Origin: Pycnopodia helianthoides
Lineage: Eukaryota > Echinodermata > Asteroidea > Forcipulatida > Asteriidae
Assembly: GCA_032158295.1 (NCBI GenBank)
Contig: CM063250.1
Coordinates: forward strand, 131,501 to 195,500
Length of the DNA stretch: 64,000 bases
Reading direction: 5' to 3'
The translations under genes were made by a program, and so were the position numbers. Of this stretch, positions 1 through 11,100 are shown piece after piece (positions within the stretch are counted from its first letter, which is position 1; each line of letters opens with the position of its first letter). The notes below the pieces were generated by a model that saw nothing but the letters and a program-made list of their open reading frames with translations, did not search any database and was not told where the DNA came from.

Positions 1-1501
1 GAGATTTTGTCACATGACCGCAGTGGGGTGACTATTGACTACACAACACACATAAACAGGAATAGGCCTACTGGTGTAACAGAAACAGTCAATTGGAAAG
101 AGATGAGAGCACACAGGACACCAAGAGATGAACAACGAAGAGAGTGACAAGGGGGGGGGGGTAGAGGGAAGGAGCTGGTATGACCACAAGAGGTTGGAAA
201 CACAAAACACAATACCAAAGGTGGAAAGGGGGTTAGTTAGTTAATGAGGCAGACTAAAAATGTGTATATCTGTGGGGATAAGGAGAAGGCAAAGACAAAA
301 GGTTATTAGCCAATTCTTTTTGGATGTTCAGACCAGTGGGGTTGAATGATCTGGATGCACTTTATCCACAGTTTCTCCCTACTCAGGCGAACAGTTTCTC
401 TGTTGTTACCTAGTGCCTTAATGCCCTGTGAAATCATGGCAGAAATAGTCCTATTCATGAAGTTATAATATTTAGGCCCAATCATTCAACATAATCTTTT
501 AATGCTGTTTGCAGTGGTATTTAGCATGAAGGAAAGTTATTTGTGAAAAAAATCCAAATACGTCACAATAAACTTTGCAAATTTTAATTGAACCTTAACC
601 TAATTGATCAAACCTGAATACAAAAATATAAGAAATACACAGTTTTATATAAAATAGGCTTCTAATAGTGAATATAAATTTAAAATATGGCTGTTAGTTA
701 CTAATATTGAGTTTTTTTTTTAGATTAATGAGGCTTTAATGGAGTTCGATGTTAAGGATGCTACTGGGCGTTTTTACCCCGAGGTACTTGATTTATCCTG
801 GGGTAAAAACGCCCACTTACAAAACAATGTTAAGCAAATATTAAAATTGATTTTAATATTTTGATCATTTATTATTGTGTAGTTAACCCATCTTAACAAA
901 TATCAACTAAAGAATAATAAAAAAATAAAACATTGTGCTGTTTTTATTTTATTTTAAGTGAAATACGTTAAACCTTCGACAGTCATTTTTCAAAACTTTT
1001 TTTTCCGAATTTTTTTTAACAGCACCTATGCACCCTTAAAATATGTTGATAAGTTTAATTATTCTTTTCATGTTTTTTGCCATGCATAGTACCTATTAGA
1101 AATATATTTCATTTAGTAATTCTATGTGTCTTTTTTTACTAGCAATGGAAACAAGTCAAGTGGGCGTTTTTACCCCATGGGCGTTTTTACCCCAGTTTAC
1201 CCTATAGTATTACTTAGCAGGTAAACCAATTAGGAGTAACATTCAACACACAAACATTGTAGCTATGGCTTCCAGAGTTGCTGGGTATTCTGCAATTGAG
1301 GTTACTATTTTTAATATTTACAAAACCAGCATTAGTTTTAAGTTAAGGGATACAATCACCATTGGAATCAATCGATTAACAGATGTGGTCCGCAATTGAA
1401 TTAAACATGTTGCTGTTGTTTTTAGAGCAGATTGAAAACTAAAGACATCAAGACTTCATTGGGAATTGAAACAAGCAAGTCTATATATTGAGGTGGACAC
1501 A
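1..1501. other. 5' flank of GOSR2, no gene seen
   Basis: No convincing coding exon is visible. The stretch is AT-rich, with a G run at 151-161 and an inverted-repeat element at 766-1193 described separately. A pyrimidine-rich tract ending in AG near 1425-1432 could be the acceptor of a 5' UTR intron just upstream of the GOSR2 start codon, but no matching donor or first exon can be identified from sequence alone. Confidence 0.6.
766..1193. repeat. Inverted-repeat element built on GGGCGTTTTTACCCC
   Basis: The 15-mer GGGCGTTTTTACCCC occurs at 766-780, as its reverse complement at 800-814, and again in direct orientation at 1162-1176 and 1179-1193. The first pair forms a short hairpin with a 19-base loop. 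The 800-814 and 1162-1176 copies are inverted ends about 345 bp apart, with AT-rich DNA between. This looks like a small non-autonomous TIR element, possibly with a second terminal insertion at each side. No transposase is present and no clear target-site duplication was found. Confidence 0.55.
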
Positions 1502-4500
1502 ATGGAGCGGTTGTATCATGATACCAACAAGTAAGTAACAATCTAGGACTGTGACTATTGAACCACTGCAAACCAGATTGTCTTCTATCAGAGATTAGAA
1601 GATGTATTGGGAAGGTGATGTTTCTCTGTAGACATGGTGGAAGACAATCTTTTTGTTTGAAAATTGATCACTGGAAAATTGTTGGTTGGTCCTTTATGAA
1701 TGAAGTAATTTAATATATTTGAAGACGGTAGTTAAGTTGAATACTAAAAAAAAATGTTAGTAGGGTTTGAAACTTTGCTTTGTGGAGATGTTAAAACCAT
1801 ACATTAAATAATTTTTTTATAAGTCATGGGAGTTCTGAAAAAAAAAAGTGGTTTAAAAACTCAACATTTTGACTCAGTATATTATGAAGACAATTAGAGC
1901 ATACTGAGTTGTTACACCACTTTTGTTTCTTTTTCAGAACCACCACAACTCGTAGATAAAGTTATTTTGTGTACAGTGTTACCACGTACCTTAAGAAAAG
2001 TGCAACAATTCAATCAAGACTAATTCCTGGTAACATTGATAAATATCCTTCCTCAGTTGCCCAATGTTGTAACCATAGTTCATGTACCAATGCAGTCCTT
2101 GTTCATCAGAATCAGAAAAAAACATGCTGGTCACAATTTTAAGAGTTTGGGGTGTAGGTTGAATTACTCCCTTTTTAAAATGCATTTAAACTATCCACTT
2201 TAGAATCCCTCTCTGATAAACGTGTAGTTTGAGCATCTGTTAGGAACTTCAACTTGATCTTCTTTATTTTTAAAGATTACTCCAAGAAGTCCAGAATGGT
2301 CTGTCAAGAGTGGAACAAGCTTCACCTGAAAATGTACACCGTAAGTCCCCTTCTGACAAAAGTATTTCATCACCTAAGGGATTTTAGGTCCGTTTTAGCA
2401 GTTCCTAAAACTAAAACTAAAGGTCCTTAAATCAAAGATCACTATAAATCAGAAGAAGAGAATAGAAATCATGCTTTTAGAGAAACATAAATGTTTCTTA
2501 TTAATCAACAATACATTGGGAAAAACTATTCATCAATAAACTATACACAGAGCTCCAAAATAAATGAACTTGGTAAACTACATACAAGTACATGTAAAAA
2601 TAAAGACCGTAGTTATGAGCTAACAATATTTTATAGCTAAAAAATATGTTTGTGTCGGAGCAGAGGTTTCACCCAAAATAACCAATATGTATATATGACA
2701 ATCATGTATGTTTGAAATTGCAGAGAGCTTCTCTTGAGCAAGATGTAATTAAAAATTGAGATGCAAGATTTTGCATTGATGCAAAAGTCTTGTCTTTAAA
2801 AAGTTAGCAAGAACATTATTTGCCAACTAATTGAAGACAGTGAAAGCAAAGTTTTAGGTTTGAAATAATTTGTCATTATTGTGATTATTTGTTTAGATGC
2901 AGAGAGTGAGGTCCAAACCATGATCGATCGAATCGTCAGTAACCTAGAGAGACTGGACATCCTTGTCAACAAAGAACCCCCAACAAGAAAACAAAATGCC
3001 AGATTGTAAGCTCGTTAATTACTCAGTGTCCCTCTTATTTTCATTCTGATGTTGGTTGGATGTAAGTTAAGCTTCAAGTGGAATACATCAATCCATGAAG
3101 CACCATCCACTGTAGGAACTGCCTAGCAATGGCGCTCACATGGTATGAACATGTGCAGCATCTCTACTCTGCAATCATCAAGCCAGCACACTGCGTAAAA
3201 ACATGGAAGAATATATGTATTTTATTCCTCCATGGTCACACACAGAGCATGCACAAAGCAACTGTTCTAATGGCAGCAACTTGTTTACTTGTGGGCAGTG
3301 GCAGTTGTTATTGTTCAATGCATTAAGGGGCAGAGTTTAATGGATCAGTCTATTCCAGAGGTATTGAGGAACAATGAGGAAGATATGGCCAATGGTCTTA
3401 GCAAAATCACTGGTTCACAAACTCATCTCACAGAACCACTCACTCAAGAATAGACTATCACTAAGGTCACAAGTACTAAGGTCACAAGTAGTAAGGTCAC
3501 AAGTACTAAGGTCACAAGTACTAAGGTCACAAGTACTAAGGTCATAAGTACTAAGGTCATGGGTTCTAAGCAAATCAATAGACTACAACAGACTTAAACA
3601 ACATTCTTTTTAAATAGATGTAACGATTGCATCAGGGATAAGACTATTGTTTTGGTTTTGTACCATACACCCATGTGTGATAAGCCCTGTATACTCAGTG
3701 CTTTTCAAGTCATGCACTAACAAATCCACAGGCAAACTACTCAGTTGGGATTTTAACCCACAACCCTCGCCATTCTAGAGCAGATGTCAAACCACTAGAA
3801 AAACCGAGCAAGCCTGGTGAATTTTCAAGCTTTACTGGCTGCCCCAAGAATTGTCTGAACTTTCTGCTCTTACTTCACCTTTCAGACGATTGGACCAATT
3901 AAAATATGACTGCCAGCATTTACAGGCAGCTTTGAGAAACATCCAACACCGACAGTTCATGAAGGAACAGGAAATCAAGGATAGAGAAGAGTTACTAACG
4001 AGAAGATTTGTTGCAAATGTGAGTTTGAAAACTTGAAGGGACATGTTGCTTTCGGATTGAGTGCTTTAGGCTATAAAAAATAATTTGTAATGAAATGAAT
4101 TGTGGTCAGGATGGTTGGAAAGATGTTTTAACAGTAGAATATAATGATCCACACAAATATACCTTGAAATGTGTGGAGTCAACAAATTTGACTCCACAAA
4201 TATAAGCCATTTACAAGTTATATTTAAATAATGTCCGGTACAATGACTTGCTCAATCACAAGTGACTGATACAATTTAAATTCCTCAGACTAGAGACAGT
4301 TGCTACATGATTGTATGTCACATGATTCATGGCAAGCATTTATGTAGTTATGGAAGAGACGGCAAACACCCATACATAATTCTGAATGGTACCAGGCTTT
4401 GCCCATTTGGGGATTGCTATACAAACACTTGCCTAAACCATGTAACAGAGCAACACTGTCTTCAGTCTGGGGAATTTACTTGAGATCGATCAATTCATTG

Positions 4501-5800
4501 TTTAAAAAATGGCTTAGTTTATGAAGTTATGAAGGTTAGTTGTATGGATGGTGTCTCTGCTAAAAACAAGAGGATGGAAATAAATTTATTCTTCCCAAAT
4601 TCAATGTTTTTCCTTTAAGTGTCTCACCTTAATTTCCTGGTGTTGATTTTGTTCCCATAGGACGATAATACATCAATCCTGATTGACCAAGAGTTAAAGC
4701 ACAATACATCCCTACATGATGCCCACCGTGGGATTGATGACTTATTAGGAGCTGGTGCAGCTACTATTGAGAACCTTCGTAATCAGAGAAGTGTACTCAA
4801 AGTAAGCATTAACGTTCTTTCACTTGGGTTTCAGAGTTTCACCAGAAATACAACTTTCAATAAGTTCTGTTAAAACTGTCCTCTATCGTCAAGATTGAAA
4901 GTCTGTTTTTTAAAATATTATTTACCCTCCCACTGTCTGACCATTATATCAGTCACTATGGTTTTGAATAATAGATACCATGTGGTAAATGTACACAGTA
5001 CACTGACAGTACTGTGCTTAGTTGGGCCACTATACACAACCCATGCAGTTGAAGGTTTCAAATGGTTGGGTTAACTTGCTGGAAATTGTTACTAACGGCA
5101 GTAGGGTAAATAAGAATGCCTCAAAAGCCACCTTGACCACTGTAGCACATAATCCTGAGAAAACCTGTAAGTTAGGTTGCTTGTTGTGAACCAGAAATGA
5201 AAGGATAAACCCCCATACATTTCCATGATAAGCATGATAAGTATTGTTGGCTCTTTCATGTGCACAACATATCCTAAATTACACAGATACTGACCAAGGT
5301 TGAGAACCTTATCTATTCCAACAGTGGTCCAAATTCCATTGCAATTGAGCACAGCTGGTGGCTTCTCCAGTTTACCACTCTCATTGAAGCACTTTGGACA
5401 TTGCTCTACATCAGCATGTGTGTGCCTCAAAATGCCATGGTTGTGGCATAGTGAGGTCTGGATTAGTTGTCTCGAGAAACACACTGATAGTGAGAAAGTT
5501 CAAATAATTGCCAAAAGATACAAGTGTGTAATAATTAGTCAGGCTGGGATTCAAACACGTGTTCTGCAATAGACACGGTGCTCCTCAGAAATTAATTACT
5601 GGCTTTCTTTCTTGTTGTTGCTCCTCTGTTGTCCTCAGGGTACTCAAAGGCGAATCTTAGACGTAGCGAATATGTTGGGGCTGAGTAACACAGTGATGCG
5701 ACTCATTGAGAAGAGGACATCACAAGATACATGGATTCTATTCGGAGGCATGGCTGTTACATGTATAATTATGTATTTATGTTATGTATACCTCACATAA
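1502..5800 (+). CDS. GOSR2: Golgi SNAP receptor complex member 2 (membrin), Qb-SNARE, six exons
   Basis: Membrin is a Qb-SNARE that helps fuse ER-derived vesicles with the cis-Golgi; it is tail-anchored and faces the cytosol. Exons: 1502-1530, 2276-2340, 2897-3005, 3886-4018, 4661-4801, 5639-5800, all with GT-AG introns and compatible phases. They join into 639 nt, i.e. 212 aa plus TAA, the same length as human GOSR2. The N-terminal helical part carries K-E-P-P and [12 protein letters not shown] blocks typical of the family. The SNARE motif covers roughly residues 118-188 and includes [22 protein letters not shown]-terminal membrane anchor spans about 190-211. Gly144 is present at the position of human Gly144, the site of the disease variant G144W. 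The start is the only early ATG in frame with exon 2. No frameshift or missing part is visible; family assignment is close to certain. Confidence 0.96.
3463..3569. repeat. 15-bp tandem repeat in GOSR2 intron 3
   Basis: Seven head-to-tail units of AAGGTCACAAGTACT with a few substitutions; the last units degrade to GTCATAAG and GTCATGGG. The repeat lies inside GOSR2 intron 3 (3006-3885). Each unit contains AGGTCA or AGGTCA-like sequence, which equals a nuclear-receptor half-site, but this may simply be a chance property of the unit. Confidence 0.85.
4112..4205. repeat. Fragment of dispersed repeat with TGTGGAGTCAA hairpin
   Basis: Positions 4115-4175 share wording with 45420-45475 (GAAAGATGTTTT..., ATGATCCACACAAAT), so this is a partial copy of the same dispersed repeat. 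At its 3' side, TGTGGAGTCAA (4172-4182) pairs perfectly with TTGACTCCACA (4188-4198) around a 5-base loop. It lies in GOSR2 intron 4. Confidence 0.6.
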
Positions 5801-5822
5801 CCCCCAAGAGGGTACTCTTTTT

Positions 5823-6172
5823 ATAATAATAATAATACTGAGTTCTTATGTAGTGCTTTATCACACCAATTGGCGTCTCAAAGCGCTCAGTATTTTTTCC
5901 TGCAAGGTATGCGGAGCTACGTTTTGAAGTATGAGACCTGTTCCTTCACATAGCACCATGTAATGGTTTACAAGGTGCTGTGGCACAATATGCTGCAGAT
6001 CAAACCAGGAACACCGGGGCGAACCCTTTCTCCTTACGATAAGTGCACTGAGTTCTTTTACGTGCATTACACAACACACGGGACCTACAGCTTTACGTCC
6101 CATCCGATGGACACAGCAATAATGGTTAAGCGTCTTGCTTAAGGACTCAAGTGTCACGACTGGGTAACCAGG
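5823..6172. repeat. Dispersed repeat beginning with an (AAT)n tract
   Basis: The stretch starts with an ATAATAATAATAATACTGAG tract and ends in CTTAAGGACTCAAGTGTCACG followed by a GACTGGGTAACC block. I recognise this style of ending from repetitive DNA of many marine invertebrates, but cannot assign a named family. It starts 23 bp after the GOSR2 stop codon, so it is probably transcribed as part of the 3' UTR. The long minus-strand reading frame across it has no recognisable protein features. Confidence 0.45.
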
Positions 6173-6478
6173 GCTGTATTTCACAAAGCTGTTAAGCAGA
6201 ATTTTTTGTGACAAATTATTTACTAAGCAAATTAGGACTAATATGTACAGAACCCTTGCATATACTGCCATTGCTGAGGTCAAACAATGCAAACGGGCAT
6301 TGTATATGTGCCCCACACAACTCCCAACCAATGGGAGGTCCTCCTTTGACCTACATTTCTGCCTTGTACATTTCTCTGTGCAAATGTTCATGCTTAACAG
6401 TTTTATGAAGTTGTTCCCTTGGCCCATTTTCTTAGTAAATTGTGTTAAGCAGGTTTGTCTGCTTAGCACAAATTATTA
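6170..6478. repeat. Degenerate CTTAGC-type palindromic element
   Basis: The segment opens with GGGCTGTATTTCACAAAGCTG and contains TTAAGCAG near the left end and TTAAGCAGG...CTGCTTAGCACA at the right end. The wording matches, in decayed form, the well-preserved palindromic element at 58796-59037. I take it as an old copy of the same MITE family. Confidence 0.4.
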
Positions 6479-7228
6479 GAGAACCAGTCACACACCTAAA
6501 ATACGTATACTGTATTTTGGTTTGGCAGCTTATAAGAAGTTGGTTCATATTTTTTTTCTTTTTTTTTCTTCACAACACCAAGAAGGTGGAGAAAACTTAC
6601 TCACATTATGTTCAGGGGGTAAATTCTGTAATGTATTGCCATAATGTGATATCATAGTGCCAGTTTACTGTCCTTTTGAAGGAAGTCAATAATTATATTT
6701 ACCTCATTTACCCTCAAACTTATAAAAACTAATCTATTGTCAACGCCCTGTACTGGTATTTTCCACTGGAATGCAAATTTGCAAGACATTAATGGTTTGT
6801 ATGCATCAAAGGCATCTTCGACCTATGATGTTGAGGCAGTTATGTACAAAATACCAGTGTGACTAAAGTTAAAAGCTGTATTCTACATGTACACAAGTGT
6901 AAATGTATCCCAGTCATGGTGGAAAACACTGGACATGTGATTCAAATTGACCTAGATCGGATTGGTCTGTATGTTTTGCTTGATTATAAATGCCTCAAAC
7001 AACCTGTGTGACTCTTTCTGCAGCCATCATCATTTTGGAATGAACTTTACATTTATTTGGGAGCATCAAAGAACCCAACCATTTCTGGATTCAAATATTA
7101 TTTTTCTCTGTCAACCAAATTTCAAGCAGCCAGCACAATATTATTACAGAAAATTAAGTATGCATATATCACTTATCTTTGTTATTTCCTGTTGTTGTTT
7201 TATTGGTAATCTGTAATTGTCTAATATG

Positions 7229-7234
7229 AATAAA
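7229..7234 (+). terminator. Candidate GOSR2 polyadenylation signal
   Basis: AATAAA followed by T-rich and TG-containing sequence, 1.4 kb after the GOSR2 stop. It is the first good AATAAA outside the repeats that follow the stop codon. Position is a guess; transcript data would decide. Confidence 0.3.
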
Positions 7235-7379
7235 TGTAAATATTTAACCTACTAATGAAGTAACAAAAGGATGTTACAATCATGAAGTAAACCTAAGCCA
7301 TGGAGAAAATGGATAAAGAAGAAGTAAGGGACTCTAGGTGGCAGCAGACTTATAAATTAAACTCATTGTTCTGGGAAAT

Positions 7380-7412
7380 GAGCACATGATGAGCACATGA
7401 TGAGCACATAAC
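7380..7412. repeat. Three copies of an 11-bp unit
   Basis: GAGCACATGAT is repeated twice exactly, with a third copy ending ATAAC. Short local duplication with no evident function. Confidence 0.8.
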
Positions 7413-7662
7413 CAAAAAAATTACCTTGAATATCTGCTGCCATCGAACTTCCCATAGTTTGTCCATTACACAGTGACCCAAGTAATCCCATACCATTGTA
7501 TTGGTGCTATTGTTTATCTTGCATAATTTAGAATAATCTCACATTAGCATTGATGCAGCAGAGGCTCTCTGTATTAAAGACAAACTAATGTAGGTACAGA
7601 CCCCATGCACTAACATCACACTTGGCTACTGTCTGCCCATGCCCCATGGTCTACCATTTTAG

Positions 7663-8180
7663 GAGTCGAATACTTTTCAGAGTATCAAGCACTAGCGAGT
7701 ACTAGGGTTGGCTCTAGTAGTACTGGGGTATGAGTACTTCCGCCATCAAGTATGAGTACATTCAGTACAAGTGTCTGAGTACGAATTATTCTGATCTTCA
7801 TGTATGAATACGAGTACTTTATAAAAAAAATAAGAAAATGCTGCAAAATGCGGTGTAGATTATTGTTTCGTGAATAGTTTCTAGAGGATAATGTGTACTT
7901 GTTCTGATAACTGTCTTTTAAACTTGAAAACATCAAAGACAGCTTCGATTTTTACTTTTCCAGAGCTTTTCCTATAATGAAAGTGAAAAGGAAAGTGGTG
8001 TTTTGACGAGCACTTCAAAACAGAGTCCGAGTGCATTTTCTGTCGAGTATCGAATACATGACTTCGAGTACAGATAATTTTTCAGTCGAGTATCGAGTAT
8101 GGACTTTGGGTATAATATTTTGCTAGCCGAGTACGAGTACCACTACAGATACTAGTACTTTTAAACACGGTACTCGAGTA
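7663..8180. repeat. Degenerate CGAGTAC-rich repeat
   Basis: The hexamer family CGAGTA/GAGTAC/AGTACT and their complements occur many times over about 500 bp, especially at 7663-7830 and 8040-8180. The centre (7850-8030) is ordinary AT-rich DNA. The two flanks look like decayed low-complexity arms of one dispersed element. No protein-coding potential was recognised. Confidence 0.5.
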
Positions 8181-11100
8181 GTACTCTAGCACACTGTCTC
8201 CTAAAGTGCACAGTGCACAGTAACACACAGAGAATCCGACTCCCAAAATATCACAACCCAAAATGTTTATGGGAGATGGTGTTAGGTGAATTGGGTCAAT
8301 AAAGCACCAATAATGTGTAGACTGTACATTGCAGAACAAGAAAAAACAAAAACCAATTCCAAAATAGTTGAGGTGGTAAATGAATCCCAAAGTAATGAGT
8401 TATGGCAAAATTTGATTAAAAATAATATTATTCAATGTTCACATGGCGAGTACAATTATGTTCAGTACTTCTGCTGGTCAAATAAAAGGATTTAACATTC
8501 TAAAGAAACCGTTTTTGTGTGCTTTTCAATGTCTACCTTCCAAGGTTACAACTCACTGGACTTTACAAGTGTCTTCTAAAGAAGTCATGTCGATTTTGAA
8601 AAGTTGCGATATTGACTCATTAAAAAAAATGCATCTACACTCTTGAGATGAAAGGTTGTGATTTTTGGGGGTAGGCCTATAGCTTTTTTCCCCCTATCAT
8701 TTTCAAACATTAAAAAAAAAGAATTGTACACAATATTTAACTCAAAAAGGTAGAAAAATGCCTATCCAAATAAGTCTATGGGTTGTATGCCTTCATACAA
8801 TGCGGTTTTATGAAGAAAACATGAAATGTTCAGTTGCACCCCCACCCTAACAGCAAAAAACAACCCATTTGTAAACTTTAAGAGGACCGGAAATATCTGT
8901 CGACATTTTATTGTCAGGAATGATTGCTGAAACAAGCTCCTTCTCCATTTTGTATACGCAATTATGTGTTTTTGTTTGTTTATCGCCAGCCCACACAGGA
9001 ATGACCCGGACCAATCAAGTTCATTTCACGACAATGTTACACCAGAACATTACTGAGTTTGGGAGACTGCATAATTATTTTTATGATGTATACTTATTCT
9101 TACAATTTGGATGGCAAATTGATATGAAATTAGGCAAACTATTCACAAGTACTCCAGAGAATTTGGGATCACTCGGCAGCTTGTCCGTGCCTTTTCCCGA
9201 AAAACATCAACCCCAACCCGTTCGCAAATTGCTGATAATAACATAGGCAAACCTTCATTTCTGCCATGCAGCGTGGTGCTATACTCACAAGATGAGTTTC
9301 CAAAGGTTTTATTTCGGCGATTGAAAGTTTCAAAATAACCACTTCATGTCATAGGTTTCTTCGGGTCTAAGCTCTAAGGACTACTTAGTACATTTTTAAA
9401 CTTGTTTAAAAACAAATATATTTATTATTGTTGTTTATTTAATTATTTTTAACTGTCCATACTGCGTTTTGTTTCTTTATATTGAATGAAATGTGGCTGA
9501 ACAATCTTTAAGGCCAAAAAGCTCTTATATAGGACTTTTTGGTTTTCTGAATGTCTGTGGCTAATGGTGATGCATAATCTGTGTCGGAAACCAGAACATT
9601 TTAGTGACATATTTTTGTTGTGGGATTCTAGTTCAGGGAGAGTTTAGTTAGGGTGGGAGGACAGGTAGTGGTAGTTTGATTAGCAAGGCCCAAACATGGA
9701 AGCTCAGCGAGTTGCATGAGTCTATTTTAAAATAGCGAGGAAACACAAAGAATATGTCGTGTTTTTGTTTTCATCGACGGGAAGGGGGTGGTAAGAGTTG
9801 TATCGGCCAATCACAACCATATACACCGATTGTTGCAAGAAAAATAAACTTGAAATCAATTTCGGACTGTCTCACTCCCTGAAATGTTGGTTAGGTACAC
9901 TCACTTAGGGTCCGCCTTCAACTAAAACAGGTGCGCACGGGACTGCCGACGGTGGATTTCCGCTGAGCCAGTGTGTGTGTGATAATGGTGGCGGCGCATG
10001 GGTGAGAGAGCCTAGTATCTCCTCGGGGCTATGATACTGATGATATGTGTAACACCATCACCTGTCAAGAAGGTGTAGCCGAAAAAACTGTTTCCATTCT
10101 GTCTTTTGGCACCATTCGTGGAATTTAAAAAAGTCTTTACAATTCTTGTGCCAACAATGATGTCAGCAAAATAGGCCGTATAAATTAACTTCAGTTTGAA
10201 TATATTGCACTTCTTTTGTCTTGTAATGTATGTACTTGTTTACGTTGAGCAACAATTGCTATGTATCTGAATTAATCATTGTTTCATCAAGTTGGGTTGA
10301 TATTATACACTTTTAATTCAGGAATAAATTTCGTTAATTTTTGAATTACATATTGAACAAACATGGTAACTTCGACAGATTTTGGGAAACTTAAACCAAT
10401 GTTGCACCGTGAACAGTACACATACACACTTTCACATGGGAATGTTCCTCTAAGAGAAGTGGGATTATGGGTTACCCGACCAATCTGGCATTATGCCATA
10501 ATCTAACACCAGTCTCCAGATAAAGAGCGAACATGTCACAACCGAGCCATGAGGACCTAATTATGATGAAGTCGAAGCAAGGAAAGGGTGTGTGGGAGGG
10601 GGTTACGGTGAGTGGACCGCCCAACGTGCTAGGAGAATTAATAAGTTCCGTAATCCGTGAGTAAGATGCTAAACAAATAATTATGCTATCGGGAATGTGG
10701 CTGGGTAACAGAAGTAAAGGTACTAACTGAATTGTGCAAACAAGATATATACATGCAGGTACCGTCTTCCACAAAGATTATGGTGAAAATCAACACTGCA
10801 TTACACGATTTGTGTGCACAACATCTGAGAGACACAACCGCATCTGGCAGGTTAGTGGCTGAGCCCAGATGATGGAGGCATGGGAAATTAATCCAACGAA
10901 TTCTCGTAATGTGTGAGGTATCAGTGGTCTCCCAGCCCATCACCTCTTCCGGCAACTTAAACTAAGACCATCGATCCCCTTCCCCATCGTTGAATGACTC
11001 TCTGATCAGCTTGTGAAATTCACTATTTCGGAGAGAATGCTTATTGTATTGATGGGTGGTCAGGAAAAAATGGAACTCAAAAGGTCCCCACTTGGAACTT

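Noticed and set aside
5092..5572. Overlapping open frames of 90-130 codons inside GOSR2 intron 5
   Set aside because: Both strands are open at once, neither shows a domain, and the GOSR2 reading frame is complete without them.
5861..6469. 202-codon open frame on the minus strand
   Set aside because: It runs across two dispersed repeats, has no recognisable domain, and its composition matches repeat DNA on either strand.
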